Source: Nitrospira sp.
GTDB lineage: Bacteria > Nitrospirota > Nitrospiria > Nitrospirales > Nitrospiraceae
Direction: 5' to 3'
Length of the DNA stretch: 64,000 nucleotides
Assembly (NCBI GenBank): GCA_018242685.1
Contig: JAFEBM010000020.1
Span: 1 to 64,000, forward strand
Below the pieces are notes generated by a model. It saw only the letters and a program-made list of their open reading frames with translations. It made no database searches and had not been told where the DNA came from. Position numbers and translations under genes: made by a program. Below are positions 15,620-25,782 of this stretch, in pieces (within the stretch, counting starts at the first letter, position 1; each line of letters begins with the position of its first letter).

Positions 15620-17107
15620 TCACGGTCTCTGCCCTGCCACCATGAGCAGGTTGCTGACAGAATCTCGGATGAACTCCATCAGTGGTCCTGGATAGACTCC
15701 TAGCAACAGAATTATCGAGGCGACGAGCCCCAGAGAGAAGACGGCTGTCCAGCCTGCAGCCTCGGTCGACTGCACGGCCGGCCCTTGAGGAATGGTTGCC
15801 GGCGCCGGCGCTTCGTCGAAGAGCGTCACGATCAATCGAAGATAATAGTACAGGCTGATGACGCTGTTCCCAATCAGAGCCAACACGAGCCACCACAGGC
15901 CGGCGTCAACACCGGCTGCAATCGCATAAAACTTCCCGATGAATCCCGCCGTCACCGGGATACCAGCCAACGACAACAGGCTCAGTGTCAACATGGCGGC
16001 GAGCCAGGGACGAGTCCAAAACAATCCACGATAGTCCTCGAAACGTTCTGCGTCTCCTCGCTCGCTTGAGTACACCGTCACCACACCAAAGGCGCCTAAC
16101 GTCATGGCGCAATAGACGATCACATAGAAGGTGACGGCTTCGGCGGCTGCAGCGCCACCGGCTAGCAGGGCCACGAGCAGATACCCGAAGTGCGCAATCG
16201 ATGAATAGGCCAAGAGCCGTTTAACGTTCTGCTGGAACAGCGCGAGCACGTTCCCTGTAACCATTGAAGAAACGGCGAGGAGGCTGAACAGATGTGCAAG
16301 GGCGTCGATTTTCAAAGCCCCTACATCGGTCGCGAAGCGAAGCAGCAGCGCGATGACGGCTCCCTTGGACACCGTCGCAATGTACGCCGTAATGGGAGTC
16401 GGGGCTCCCTGGTAGACATCCGGAATCCACATATGAAACGGCGCCAAGCCGAGCTTTAATGCGATGCCGACAAGGACCAGGACAAAGCCTCCCAGCCAGA
16501 GCCCTGGAACTGTCTGCGCCTTTTCCACCACCATACCCACGCCGCGAAAGGTCATGGAGCCGCTCTCGAAATAGAGAAGGGCCATCCCGAACAGCAGGAA
16601 GGCTGAAGCGGAGATGGAGATCAGAAGGTATTTCACAGCTGCTTCCAGCGGGTGGCGTCTGGCCCGTAAATACCCGATCAAACTGCACAGGGACACACCG
16701 AGCACTTCGAGTCCGAGGAAAAAAGACACGAAGTGCGCAGAAGCGGTAAGAACCAGTCCGCCAAGGGTGGCGAGTAAGAGGAGTAGGTAGTATTCTTCCA
16801 CTCCTTCCTGCTCACTAAAATGAAATTTCAAATATCGGTACGACAGTGAGATGACGACCATCGTCGCGCTCAGCAAGAGACCCATGTATAACAAGGCATA
16901 TTCATCCACGATCAGCAACGCCGTTACGGTTCGCGGTGTCGAGGTCGATGCCCAGGGTAGGGTTGCAAGGGTGAGCAGGCACGACACGAACGATACGAGG
17001 GCGATCGTCGCATGGTGTCGCCTGACGGCGAGTACAAGCATCGTCACAATGGAGAACGCGCCGAGATCGAGAATGGGTGAAAGGGCGATGAAATCTTGTA
17101 GCGTCAC
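15620..17107 (-). CDS. nuoN: NADH-quinone oxidoreductase subunit N
   Basis: A 495-residue, roughly 14-helix antiporter-like subunit of respiratory complex I, last gene of the nuo operon. It shows the Mrp-type proton-channel features: GLEVLGVSLCSLIGYL, EAAVKYLLISISASAFLLFG with the conserved Lys, KLGLAPFHMWIPDVYQGAPTP with the Lys-Pro broken helix, and NVKRLLAYSSIAHFGYLL. NuoN lies in the membrane arm next to NuoK and NuoM and pumps one proton per cycle. It overlaps the nuoM stop by 4 bases (15620-17107 against 17104). Alternative start ATGs exist, but this one places the N-terminus as in homologs. Confidence 0.95.
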   Translation of the reverse strand: MTLQDFIALSPILDLGAFSIVTMLVLAVRRHHATIALVSFVSCLLTLATLPWASTSTPRTVTALLIVDEYALLYMGLLLSATMVVISLSYRYLKFHFSEQEGVEEYYLLLLLATLGGLVLTASAHFVSFFLGLEVLGVSLCSLIGYLRARRHPLEAAVKYLLISISASAFLLFGMALLYFESGSMTFRGVGMVVEKAQTVPGLWLGGFVLVLVGIALKLGLAPFHMWIPDVYQGAPTPITAYIATVSKGAVIALLLRFATDVGALKIDALAHLFSLLAVSSMVTGNVLALFQQNVKRLLAYSSIAHFGYLLVALLAGGAAAAEAVTFYVIVYCAMTLGAFGVVTVYSSERGDAERFEDYRGLFWTRPWLAAMLTLSLLSLAGIPVTAGFIGKFYAIAAGVDAGLWWLVLALIGNSVISLYYYLRLIVTLFDEAPAPATIPQGPAVQSTEAAGWTAVFSLGLVASIILLLGVYPGPLMEFIRDSVSNLLMVAGQRP

Positions 17108-18657
17108 GGCGCACTCACGTGAGAGGTGAAGCTATTGGACGAGGGCAAGAATTTCACTGGCGGGCGAGTCAGATGGGATGATGGCGGCGCCAGCCGTACG
17201 AGCGTTCCCATGACCGGCATCGTGGTGCTCAACACAGGCCTCGGATAGAGCCCAAGCAATACTTGTAATGCTGCAATGAGCAGCAATGTTCCGAACGCAC
17301 TATTCGAAAGGTCTGCTTCAATACGGATTTCATGTTGCCGGCCAAAGAATGCGCGTTGCATCATGGCAAGGGAATAAATCACGGCCATGACCATCCCGAT
17401 CGACGCCAGGATGGTCAAGAACGGCTGTGAAGCAAAGGATCCGAACAGAACGAGAAATTCGCCGATGAAATTTGCCAAGCCCGGCAGACCGAGAGAAGCA
17501 AGCGCAAAGAACATCGCCATCGACGCGACACGTGGAACCGCTCCCCACAATCCTCCCATCTGTCGCATGTCTCTCGTATGAAGACGCTCTTGCAACGCGC
17601 CTGCCAACATGAAGAGGGCGCCGATGCTCAGTCCATGCGCCACCAGTTGCATCACCGCTCCTTGCAGCGCCAATTCCGTCCCAGCGAAGGCGCCGAGCAG
17701 GAAGAAGCCCATGTGACTGATGCTGCTGTAAGCCACCAGTCGTTTGATATCCGTTTGGGCACAGGCCAAGACAGCCCCGTAGAGGATGCTTATCACACCG
17801 AGTCCCATTGCGATGGGGGCGAACTCACTGATCGCGTCTGGGAACAACGGGATCGTGAAACGGAGCAATCCATAGGCGCCGGTTTTCGCTAACAACCCGG
17901 CGAGGATGACACTCGCGCCGGTTGGAGCTGCTGTGTAGGTGTCGGGCAGCCACGCATGAAAGGGCGGAGCCGGCAGCTTCACCGCGAAGCCGATGAAGAA
18001 AGCCAGCATCAGCCACCAGCCCATCTCGTTTTTCAGCGCCAGTCCCATAAGATCGGCGTAGTCGAAACTGGGTCTTCCAGACACTTGTTGATGAAGTAAC
18101 GCCAGGGCGATGATCCCGACGAGGAGAAGCAGGCTGCCAGCTTGAGTAAACAAGAAGAACTTGAACGAGGCGTGCCGGCGCTGCTCATGTCCCCAGACGG
18201 CGATCAGGAGATACATGGGTACCAGCATGACTTCCCAAAAGAAAAAAAACAGAAACAGATCGATCGCCAGAAACACCCCGATAACCCCACCCAAGGCCAG
18301 CAGTACGTTACAGTGAAAGAATCCAACCCGAACTTGGATTTCTGTCCAGGAAGCGGCGATGGCGATGAGACCGAGGAAGGCCGTCAAGAGGATGAGCACC
18401 AAGCTGAGACCATCGAGGCCGAGATGCAGACTGATACCCCACAGAGGAATCCAGCTGGTGTGACTTTCCAAGAGCCATGAACCGTGGCCTGAGTTCTGGA
18501 ACCGGTGGCCTTGGCTCCATAGCAGAAAGGCCAGGAGCAGATCGATGGACAAAGCGCCGATCGCGATCCAGCGAGCGGCGTGGCGGGACCACTGCTGCCC
18601 CATCCAGGCGAGGGGCGCGGCCAGCAGGGGGATGAGTATGAGCAGCCAGAGGACCAT
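17104..18657 (-). CDS. nuoM: NADH-quinone oxidoreductase subunit M
   Basis: A 517-residue antiporter-like proton-pumping subunit. Diagnostic parts are LHLGLDGLSLVLILLT, FFWEVMLVPMYLLI with the essential Glu of helix 5, KLPAPPFHAWLPDTYTAAPT with the broken helix 7, TDIKRLVAYSSISHMGF, and LPGLANFIGEFLVL near the end. The frame is open to 18756, but ATG 18657 is chosen because it starts MVLWLLILIPLL like other NuoM proteins and lies 5 bases after the nuoL stop. It overlaps nuoN by 4 bases. Confidence 0.95.
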   Translation of the reverse strand: MVLWLLILIPLLAAPLAWMGQQWSRHAARWIAIGALSIDLLLAFLLWSQGHRFQNSGHGSWLLESHTSWIPLWGISLHLGLDGLSLVLILLTAFLGLIAIAASWTEIQVRVGFFHCNVLLALGGVIGVFLAIDLFLFFFFWEVMLVPMYLLIAVWGHEQRRHASFKFFLFTQAGSLLLLVGIIALALLHQQVSGRPSFDYADLMGLALKNEMGWWLMLAFFIGFAVKLPAPPFHAWLPDTYTAAPTGASVILAGLLAKTGAYGLLRFTIPLFPDAISEFAPIAMGLGVISILYGAVLACAQTDIKRLVAYSSISHMGFFLLGAFAGTELALQGAVMQLVAHGLSIGALFMLAGALQERLHTRDMRQMGGLWGAVPRVASMAMFFALASLGLPGLANFIGEFLVLFGSFASQPFLTILASIGMVMAVIYSLAMMQRAFFGRQHEIRIEADLSNSAFGTLLLIAALQVLLGLYPRPVLSTTMPVMGTLVRLAPPSSHLTRPPVKFLPSSNSFTSHVSAP

Positions 18658-18662
18658 ACGAT

Positions 18663-20552
18663 TTACATCGCAAAAAGACCGAGTAACACAAGCGCGCCGA
18701 CAGCAACGGTTGCGGCATACCAGCGGACGTGACCCGTTTGAGTTCGACTCAACCACACATGGAAGGATTCAGCTGCAACACCCAGTGATTCGTAACCCCG
18801 GTCAAGGAGCTCACCTGATTCACGGGTAAGATGGAGCCAGGGCCGTACGAGCACTCCGTCATACATTCGATCAAAGCCCCACCCTCCTTGCCAAAATGCC
18901 GCCAGAGTACGACCCAATGATGTTCCTGCGAGTCGATCGGCTACACTGGCTCGTGGAAGGAACAGGACTGCAGCCAGCCCCATCCCGAGCAGCGCCGAGC
19001 ATGTGACGGCAATCTGTACAAGGGCCTCAACCGACTCATCCATCCCTGGTATTGTCTCGATCGGCGGCAGGACATGCGACAGGTACTGACTAAATAGAGA
19101 CAGATCACCAAGCGTGCGGGGTAGCTCGAGAAAGCCGACTGTGACGGCGAAGAACGCCAGCACCACAAGAGGAACCAGCATCGCGACACCGGGTGTTCCG
19201 TTCGGTGACGTGCGGACCTCTCCAAAAAAGACCCGAAAGATCAACCGGAAACTGTAGAGTCCGGTGAGCAGCGTCCCGAGTAACGCGCCGAACCAGATCC
19301 AACGATGACTCAAGGGTGAGGACCAGGCAGACCACAAGATCCAGTCCTTGCTGTAAAACCCGGATGTAATGAAGGGGACGCCGGACATCGCGGCGGCCCC
19401 GATAAGAAATGTCCAAAACGTCAACGGCAGCTGACGCCGGAGGCCGCCCATCCGGAAAATGTCCTGCTCATGTCCGAGGCTGTGGATGACGGATCCAGCC
19501 GCTAAGAAGAGCAATGCCTTGAAACAGGAATGGGTCAGAAAATGAAAAAGAGCGGCAGACCAGGCTCCGACGCCGAGCGCAAGAAACATATATCCGATTT
19601 GGCTCATCGTCGAATAGGCGAGCACCCTTTTGATGTCGCGTTGAACCAGCGCGCTGCAAGCAGCGAGCAGCAAGGTCAACAGGCCGATCACCGCAACGGC
19701 CTCCAGCACCGTCGGCGCGAGCGCAAAGAGTTGATGCATGCGAGCGATGAGGTAGACACCAGCCGTCACCATCGTGGCCGCATGGATGAGCGCGCTAACC
19801 GGAGTGGGACCGGCCATCGCGTCCGGCAACCAAACTTGAAGCGGCAGTTGCGCCGACTTTCCGACCGCCCCGGCCAACAATAGAACGGCCACGATCACGG
19901 CGACGTTCGAACCCACCGGCCACGCATCAGCGGCCAACGTCTGGACCTGTTGTATCGACAAGCTCTTCAGTTGAGTAAAGAGGATGAATAAGCCGACGGC
20001 AAAAGCCGTGTCTCCGATGCGAGTCACGATAAAGGCCTTCTGCGCGGCGGCGCCGTATTCCGGTTCGCGATACCAAAAACCGATCAAGAGGTAGCTGCAC
20101 AGCCCCACACCTTCCCAGCCGAGGTAGAGCAGAAGCAGATTGTCTGCCAGCACCAGCGTCAACATGGCTGTCACGAACAGATTCATATAGGCGAAAAACC
20201 GCGCGTACCCATCGTCGCCGGACATGTATTCGACCGAGTACAGATGGATCAAAAAACCAATACCAGTGACAACCGCCACCATAAGGAGTGACAGGGCGTC
20301 CAGGTACCAGGAGACTCCGACGGTCATTCCGGATGTGTCGATCCAAGTCCACAGCGTTTGATGGTAGGAAGTGCGATCGGGAAAGACTCGGAGGAAATCT
20401 GCGCCGACGAGTGCGGTGATGAGGGCCGCCGTGCCAATCGAACCGCAGCCGACCCACGCGATCTGTCGACGAGAAAAACGCCCTCCGAACAGGGCTAACA
20501 CCAGAAAGCCTGCGAGCGGTAGGGTTGGGATAAGTGAAAGCAGGCGAAGCAT
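18663..20552 (-). CDS. nuoL: NADH-quinone oxidoreductase subunit L
   Basis: A 629-residue distal antiporter-like subunit with the extra C-terminal region that forms the lateral amphipathic helix along the membrane arm. Recognised blocks: WYLDALSLLMVAVVTG, LYLGWEGVGLCSYLLIGFW, SAQLPLQVWLPDAMAGPTPV, DIKRVLAYSTMSQIGYM and LTFWTFLIGAAAMSGVPF. NuoL is the terminal proton pump of complex I. The ATG at 20552 lies 17 bases after the nuoK stop. Length and motifs are all normal. Confidence 0.96.
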   Translation of the reverse strand: MLRLLSLIPTLPLAGFLVLALFGGRFSRRQIAWVGCGSIGTAALITALVGADFLRVFPDRTSYHQTLWTWIDTSGMTVGVSWYLDALSLLMVAVVTGIGFLIHLYSVEYMSGDDGYARFFAYMNLFVTAMLTLVLADNLLLLYLGWEGVGLCSYLLIGFWYREPEYGAAAQKAFIVTRIGDTAFAVGLFILFTQLKSLSIQQVQTLAADAWPVGSNVAVIVAVLLLAGAVGKSAQLPLQVWLPDAMAGPTPVSALIHAATMVTAGVYLIARMHQLFALAPTVLEAVAVIGLLTLLLAACSALVQRDIKRVLAYSTMSQIGYMFLALGVGAWSAALFHFLTHSCFKALLFLAAGSVIHSLGHEQDIFRMGGLRRQLPLTFWTFLIGAAAMSGVPFITSGFYSKDWILWSAWSSPLSHRWIWFGALLGTLLTGLYSFRLIFRVFFGEVRTSPNGTPGVAMLVPLVVLAFFAVTVGFLELPRTLGDLSLFSQYLSHVLPPIETIPGMDESVEALVQIAVTCSALLGMGLAAVLFLPRASVADRLAGTSLGRTLAAFWQGGWGFDRMYDGVLVRPWLHLTRESGELLDRGYESLGVAAESFHVWLSRTQTGHVRWYAATVAVGALVLLGLFAM

Positions 20553-20569
20553 AGTGTTTGGTATTGTTG

Positions 20570-20872
20570 TCAGCCTTTCATTTCGTTGAATGCATCCGCG
20601 TCCAATGTCTGGAACCGGTACGACAGCTGGAGCACGATACCGAGTGCTACGGAGACCTCAGCCGCCGCCAGCGTGAGGATAAACAAGAACATGATCTCGC
20701 CGTCTGCCTGTCCCCAGCGAGACCCCCCGGCAATGAACGCCAGACTTGCCGCGTTCAGCATGATTTCGAGCGACAGCAGCATGTAGAGAATGTTCCGTCG
20801 GCTCAAGAGGCCGACCAATCCGAGGCAAAAGAGCATGATGGCCAGCACCAGCGCATGCGTCGTGAGCATCAA
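20570..20872 (-). CDS. nuoK: NADH-quinone oxidoreductase subunit K
   Basis: A 100-residue, three-helix protein of complex I. It carries the two conserved membrane glutamates: [11 protein letters not shown] (helix 2) and [12 protein letters not shown] (helix 3), which form part of the proton path near NuoJ and NuoN. Length is exactly typical (about 100). It starts with two adjacent ATGs and overlaps the nuoJ stop by 4 bases, so it is coupled to nuoJ translation. Confidence 0.96.
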   Translation of the reverse strand: MMLTTHALVLAIMLFCLGLVGLLSRRNILYMLLSLEIMLNAASLAFIAGGSRWGQADGEIMFLFILTLAAAEVSVALGIVLQLSYRFQTLDADAFNEMKG

Positions 20873-21366
20873 CGAGACTCCTTCGACACACGACGGCCCA
20901 AGTGATAGGCGCCGATCAGACCGGGAAGCAACAGCATCGAAGCTAATTCCACCCCGATGACATAGGGCCCATAGAGGGCGATGGATAAGCCTTTCTCACG
21001 GGTTTCCATGAAGTCGATCGGCAGATGATCCCCGGCGGCAATGAGATATCCCACCTCACCAAGCAACACCAGAGCCAGCACACTTGGCCCCACCCATGTT
21101 CCCGGTGTGAGCCAACTCTTTTCCTGCTCGACAGCGAGCGGCCCTAAGAGCATCACGACAAAAATGAAAAGCACCATAATGGCGCCGCCGTAAATAATGA
21201 TCTCCAGCGCTGCGGCAAACTGCGCGCCGAGCAAATAGAAGATCAGAGCCAGCGCGATCAGCGCCACGACCAGATAGAGCAGCGCGTGGACGGCATGCAC
21301 ATGGGTGATGACACGCACAGTCGCCACCAGAGTGACAGCGGCAGCGATATAGAACAGAACTTCCAT
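20869..21366 (-). CDS. nuoJ: NADH-quinone oxidoreductase subunit J
   Basis: A 165-residue, five-helix complex I subunit. The family signature [23 protein letters not shown] followed by [21 protein letters not shown] contains the Gly/Tyr-rich pi-bulge helix TM3 that moves during coupling. The protein overlaps nuoK by 4 bases. Upstream is a 77-base gap holding a strong hairpin (21386-21439). No good Shine-Dalgarno sequence precedes ATG 21366. Confidence 0.95.
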   Translation of the reverse strand: MEVLFYIAAAVTLVATVRVITHVHAVHALLYLVVALIALALIFYLLGAQFAAALEIIIYGGAIMVLFIFVVMLLGPLAVEQEKSWLTPGTWVGPSVLALVLLGEVGYLIAAGDHLPIDFMETREKGLSIALYGPYVIGVELASMLLLPGLIGAYHLGRRVSKESR

Positions 21367-21385
21367 AGTCTCACATCAATGCCGG

Positions 21386-21439
21386 GTGCTGAGTGCTGAG
21401 TTTTCAGAACCGTGACGGTTCCTGCTCAGCACTCAGCAC
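21386..21439 (-). repeat. nuoI-nuoJ intergenic hairpin (15-bp perfect arms)
   Basis: Arms 21386-21400 (GTGCTGAGTGCTGAG) and 21425-21439 (CTCAGCACTCAGCAC) pair perfectly. The arm itself is a GTGCTGA-type tandem repeat, so slipped pairings are possible. Within the 24-base loop a second hairpin forms: GAACCGT (21407-21413), one base, ACGGTTC (21415-21421). There is no U-run for a classical terminator. It ends 20 bases before the nuoJ start in the transcript. Confidence 0.85.
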
Positions 21440-21443
21440 TTCT

Positions 21444-22025
21444 TCATGGCATCAAACTCCTCACATCCACCGGTGGGAGTTCGTATTCAGCTTGGCCCTT
21501 GTCTTTATCCAGAACCTTCACGCCGGCGACTCGATAAAAGTTATAGCCGTGATACTTGCCGGTGCCGCTGATTAAGAGATCTTCTTTCTCGTAGACCATG
21601 TTTCGGCGTGCATACTCGCTCTGTTCAAAATCCGGAACGAGCTGGATTGCATAGGTGGGACAGGCATCTTCACAATATCCGCAATAGATGCAGCGCGAGA
21701 AATTGATCCGAAAGAATTCCGGATAGCGGCGCTCATGAGCGGTCGGGTCTTCAGTGGCCTGTAGCGCGATGCAATCAACGGGACAAGCCACTGCGCAGAG
21801 ATAGCAGGCGACGCAACGTTCTTCTCCGTCGGGATCTCGGGTCAGTACGATCCGCCCTCGCCAGCGTGGGGGCAAATAGGGTCGTTCTTCCGGATACTGA
21901 ACCGTAACAGGCTTCGTAAATGTCCGTTTGAAGACGATCCATAACCCCAAAACCAGATCACGTATATATTTCCAAGTTTTCATCATGAGTAAGGCCGTTC
22001 TGAGCGCCTGACGCCACACTCGCAC
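21444..22025 (-). CDS. nuoI: NADH-quinone oxidoreductase subunit I (8Fe ferredoxin type)
   Basis: A peripheral complex I subunit carrying clusters N6a and N6b: [12 protein letters not shown] and, after [20 protein letters not shown], the second four-Cys set. It passes electrons from NuoG to NuoB. The start is uncertain. A GTG at 22025 gives 193 residues, while ATG 21986/21983 ([11 protein letters not shown]) gives about 180, the usual size. A strong AAGGAGG site upstream serves a tiny leader ORF (22029-22055) that ends 3 bases before this GTG, so reinitiation is plausible. Downstream lies the intergenic hairpin before nuoJ. Confidence 0.93.
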   Translation of the reverse strand: MRVWRQALRTALLMMKTWKYIRDLVLGLWIVFKRTFTKPVTVQYPEERPYLPPRWRGRIVLTRDPDGEERCVACYLCAVACPVDCIALQATEDPTAHERRYPEFFRINFSRCIYCGYCEDACPTYAIQLVPDFEQSEYARRNMVYEKEDLLISGTGKYHGYNFYRVAGVKVLDKDKGQAEYELPPVDVRSLMP

Positions 22026-22028
22026 CGT

Positions 22029-22055
22029 TTATGGCCCACACGTACTGCTACACAT
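22029..22055 (-). promoter_or_regulatory. Mini-ORF (8 codons) with strong ribosome-binding site before nuoI
   Basis: Directly after the nuoH stop the transcript has AAGGAGG, 4 bases, ATG (22055), then codons for MCSSTCGP and TAA. One codon later, in the same frame, comes the GTG that can start nuoI. The best Shine-Dalgarno of the operon thus drives an 8-residue peptide. It may be a leader for coupled translation, or the old nuoI start cut by a nonsense mutation. Confidence 0.5.
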
Positions 22056-22065
22056 TGATCCTCCT

Positions 22066-23022
22066 TCATCCGGCTTTCCAAAGAACCACGCCTCCTGTCA
22101 CAAGGAGATTGATCAATGCGAGCGGCATCACCACCTTCCAGCCGAACGACAACAGTTGATCAAAGCGTACCCGGGGCCAGGTCGCTCGAATGAGGAAGAT
22201 CAGGACAATGAAGATCGAAGTCTTCAAGAAAAACCACACCACCGGCGGCAGCCACGGTCCGAGCCAGCCGCCGAAGAAGAGGATCACGATCATCGCCGAG
22301 AGTAAGATGACGCTGAGGTATTCGCCGACAAAAAACATCCCGAATTTCATCCCGCTGTACTCCGCGTGGTAGCCGGCGACCAGCTCTGCTTCCGCTTCCG
22401 GCATGTCGAACGGCGTGCGATGCGCTTCAGCCAGTCCGGCCATAAAGAAACCTAGAAAACCTAGAAATTGCGGAACAACAAACCAAAGATGCCGTTGTGC
22501 TTCCACAATCTCGCTGAGGTTGAACGACCCTGCCAGGAGCACAGCTCCCATCACTGACAGCCCCATAAACACTTCATAGCTCAACAGTTGCGCGATGGCC
22601 CGAAGACTGCCGAGAAACGCGAACTTGCTGTTGGATGCCCACCCTCCGATGATCACGCTGTAGGCGGCGAGGCTCGACATGGCCAAAAAAAACAGGATCC
22701 CCATGTTGAGATCGGCGATAACGAACCCGGGAGTGATCGGCACGACGGCGAACGACATCAACGCGGTAATGACGACGATGGCCGGTGTCAGCACGAAGAC
22801 CACCTTGTCCGCAAAAGGTGGAATCCAGTCTTCTTTCGCGAACATTTTGATCATATCCGCGAGTGATTGCAGGAGACCGCCTGGCCCTACACGGTTGGGG
22901 CCGTACCGTTCCTGCCAGATTCCCAGCAGTCGACGTTCAACCCAGATCAGCATCCCGGCCAGCGTGAGAACGCCTCCGAGGATGACGACGATCGTCAGCG
23001 CGGTGCGGCTCCAATCGATCAC
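22066..23022 (-). CDS. nuoH: NADH-quinone oxidoreductase subunit H
   Basis: A 318-residue eight-helix subunit forming the quinone chamber of complex I. Signature segments include [19 protein letters not shown], the amphipathic quinone-site loop, and later [21 protein letters not shown] with the chain of conserved glutamates, plus [13 protein letters not shown]. The open frame extends to 23073, but GTG 23022 is preferred. It makes a 4-base overlap (GTGA) with the nuoG stop and gives the standard N-terminus. Confidence 0.94.
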   Translation of the reverse strand: MIDWSRTALTIVVILGGVLTLAGMLIWVERRLLGIWQERYGPNRVGPGGLLQSLADMIKMFAKEDWIPPFADKVVFVLTPAIVVITALMSFAVVPITPGFVIADLNMGILFFLAMSSLAAYSVIIGGWASNSKFAFLGSLRAIAQLLSYEVFMGLSVMGAVLLAGSFNLSEIVEAQRHLWFVVPQFLGFLGFFMAGLAEAHRTPFDMPEAEAELVAGYHAEYSGMKFGMFFVGEYLSVILLSAMIVILFFGGWLGPWLPPVVWFFLKTSIFIVLIFLIRATWPRVRFDQLLSFGWKVVMPLALINLLVTGGVVLWKAG

Positions 23023-25778
23023 GCGACCCTCCGCTTCCGTCCGGCCTTGATCGCCTCGGACAGATCGACCCAAGCCGGCAATCTCACCCCAGATACATCC
23101 GGTACAAGGGAAATACCTGCGGTGCCGGCCGGCATCGAAGGGTCGAGGTGCACGGCAAGGCGATAGGTCGTTCCCTGCAACGCCAATTCAATCGTGATTC
23201 TGTCTTCCAGGCTAAGCCGCGCTCCCTCTGATGGATGCAAAGACATGAAGGGTTCTGAAATCCGCTCGGCAATCGCCGGAGATCGACTGCTGAGCTCCTC
23301 GCTCCCAAACACAGCGGACAGCGGCAAGAGTAGCCATTGATGAGGGGGAGACTGAAAAGGACGTGGAATGGCGGTGAACCAAAAAGGCGCCTTCGTCGCG
23401 ACCGGCTCGATGAGCCGCAAACCTGGCATTTCCTCACGCAACGGACCGCCGACTTCCTCTTGGTATTTGTTCAAGGCTTGGATGGAATTCCATCCTGGAC
23501 TCCAGAATTGCGGAATCAGCGGTGAGGGAACCGGTCCTCTATACCCCTCCATCGAAAAAGCCAACGGAGTATCGGGGTCGGTGGGAGGCGGAGGCTCGTG
23601 GACGGTGAGGTGGGACAACATAGACGTGCGCCCGCTATACCGATCCGGCTGCCGCGGAACTTTTTGGCCCACCAGACGAAAACCGGCGGACGGCGCCACC
23701 TCTCCAATCCGTGCGAACTCAGGAACTGCCGCCGCCGTATCGGCAACCGCATCGTCGAAATTGCACCAGGTCGCCACTCCGGATACGCCATCTGCCTCTT
23801 GTGATTCCGCACGGGCGAGGTCTCTGAGCCACCGCCAACTTTCGACGATGTCACCATCCGGCACAAACACTTGATAGAACCGCTGAGCCCGTCCTTCTTC
23901 ATTCACGAGAGTCCCGTCGGATTCCGAGTATGTGGCAGCCGGAAGCAGCACATCGGCATGCGCCGTCGTGCGATGTTCGAGGGAGTCGATTGCCATGACT
24001 GTCTTTGCGGCGTCAAAGAAGGCATCGACTTTTGCCTGCTCCGCGCGTCGGTACAGGTCGCTCTCCAGCACGATGACCGTATCGGCCTTTCCCTGACTGA
24101 TCGAGTCGAACGCCTCATTCAAACTTCCGCCGCCCAGCAACGCGAGACCCAAGCTATTACAATCCGGGAGAACGAAACTGAGCCGCGGTTGCTTTCCCCT
24201 CTGGTGCAAGGCCCACGCGACATTGGCGGCAGCTTCGATTGTCGCGTGAGAGCCACTCCCCGTGCCGGCAATGATCAGGGGGCGCTTAGCCTGGGTCAGT
24301 GCGTCGGCGATGCGCTGAGCGAGGTCGCGCACTTCGTCGGTGAGATCCGGAACGGACGGCGCATCAGCTCCGATTGTTCCAGCGACGGCGAATCCGAGCC
24401 GTGCGACGTCGTCCGGGGCGCCGAAATACGTGCCCGTCGCATAATCATGCAACCAGGTGCGCCGATAGCCGGCCACGAACAGAGGGCCTTGCCTGTCTTG
24501 CACGACATTGCGCACCGCCGCATCGTCCCATCGAGGTATGTTCAGTTCATCGGCTCGTTCCATCGGCTGTTGTCGGACTGATTGCAGAAGGGCGAGCGCC
24601 AACCGGGGAGCGTCGTTCAAGAGGTCTTCTCCAAGTACGAGGACTGCGTCTGATTCTTCCGCGTCCTGAATGGAAGCGGCCGGCACCGGTCCGGACCTAA
24701 GAATATTGAGAATGGTGGAAAGGAGCCGGTGTTCGTGCTCGTCAATCCCAAGAAAAAACTGATGCGGTCCGACCAATGAACGAAGCGCCACATTGGTCTC
24801 TAACGAGGCACGAGGCGAGCCGATTCCAACGATCCCGCGAGCCCGTCGTAAGCGGTCGGCTGCGACCTCGAGGACCTGCGGCACTCCTTCCGGCTTTGCC
24901 GGCTTGGTGCGGTCGAGTTCCGGCCGCAAGAGGGCCCGTTTGATCCGATTGTCGCTGTTGACATATTCGTATCCGAACCGCCCTCGGTCGCAAAGAAAGT
25001 GCCCGTTCACTCGGCTGTTGAACCGATTCGTGATCCGACGCAAGATGCCGTAGCGTTCGCCCGCAGTGGTATTGCAGCCAAGACTGCAATGGGGGCAGAT
25101 CGATTGGGCTGATTGGAGGTCCCACTTCCTCGTATAGTGATGGAACAGGGTTTTGTCGGTGAAGACTCCGGTAGGACAGACTTCCACGAGATTTCCGCTG
25201 AATTCATTCTCCAACGTCCCGTCCCGTTCCCTGCCGAAGTAAAGCGCGTCATGTGCGCCGAAGACATTGAAGTCTCGCCCGCCCGCGTGGTCTCGGTAGA
25301 ATCGCACGCAGCGGTAGCATTGGATGCACCGGTTCATCTCGTGACTGATGAAAGGACCGAGATCCTGATTACGATGAGTGCGTTTAGGAAACCGGTAGCG
25401 ACGGTAGACATGCCCTGTCATGACCGTCATGTCTTGCAAATGACACTCCCCTCCTTCGTCACACACGGGGCAGTCGTGGGGATGATTCACCATGAGCAAC
25501 TCAATGACCGACGCTCGAAAGGCCTTCGCTTCGGGATCGTCGATCGAAACACGAGTGCCGTCGGAAGCCGGAGTCATGCAGGCCATCACCAGACGTCCGC
25601 AACGATCATGTTCGTCTTTGAACTGTTTGACGGCGCACTGGCGGCAGGCGCCGACCGATCCCATCGCCGGGTGCCAGCAAAAGTACGGCAAGTTCAGCCC
25701 GATTCCGAGGCAGGCGGCGAGCAAATTTTTCCGTTCATCGACCGCGTAAGTTCTGTTATCGACAATGATGGAAGCCAT
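23019..25778 (-). CDS. nuoG: NADH-quinone oxidoreductase subunit G
   Basis: The largest complex I subunit here, 919 residues. The N-terminal ferredoxin part has [2Fe-2S] cysteines ([18 protein letters not shown]), followed by [16 protein letters not shown] (N5 region, His-ligated cluster) and [10 protein letters not shown] with a later CPTG (N4). A further CPHCSLGCN set is the extra N7 cluster found in E. coli-type NuoG. The rest (about 300-900) is a molybdopterin oxidoreductase-like domain that binds no cofactor in complex I. It overlaps nuoH by 4 bases and starts 4 bases after nuoF. Length matches NuoG proteins of about 900 residues that keep N7. Confidence 0.95.
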   Translation of the reverse strand: MASIIVDNRTYAVDERKNLLAACLGIGLNLPYFCWHPAMGSVGACRQCAVKQFKDEHDRCGRLVMACMTPASDGTRVSIDDPEAKAFRASVIELLMVNHPHDCPVCDEGGECHLQDMTVMTGHVYRRYRFPKRTHRNQDLGPFISHEMNRCIQCYRCVRFYRDHAGGRDFNVFGAHDALYFGRERDGTLENEFSGNLVEVCPTGVFTDKTLFHHYTRKWDLQSAQSICPHCSLGCNTTAGERYGILRRITNRFNSRVNGHFLCDRGRFGYEYVNSDNRIKRALLRPELDRTKPAKPEGVPQVLEVAADRLRRARGIVGIGSPRASLETNVALRSLVGPHQFFLGIDEHEHRLLSTILNILRSGPVPAASIQDAEESDAVLVLGEDLLNDAPRLALALLQSVRQQPMERADELNIPRWDDAAVRNVVQDRQGPLFVAGYRRTWLHDYATGTYFGAPDDVARLGFAVAGTIGADAPSVPDLTDEVRDLAQRIADALTQAKRPLIIAGTGSGSHATIEAAANVAWALHQRGKQPRLSFVLPDCNSLGLALLGGGSLNEAFDSISQGKADTVIVLESDLYRRAEQAKVDAFFDAAKTVMAIDSLEHRTTAHADVLLPAATYSESDGTLVNEEGRAQRFYQVFVPDGDIVESWRWLRDLARAESQEADGVSGVATWCNFDDAVADTAAAVPEFARIGEVAPSAGFRLVGQKVPRQPDRYSGRTSMLSHLTVHEPPPPTDPDTPLAFSMEGYRGPVPSPLIPQFWSPGWNSIQALNKYQEEVGGPLREEMPGLRLIEPVATKAPFWFTAIPRPFQSPPHQWLLLPLSAVFGSEELSSRSPAIAERISEPFMSLHPSEGARLSLEDRITIELALQGTTYRLAVHLDPSMPAGTAGISLVPDVSGVRLPAWVDLSEAIKAGRKRRVA

Positions 25779-25782
25779 ACAA

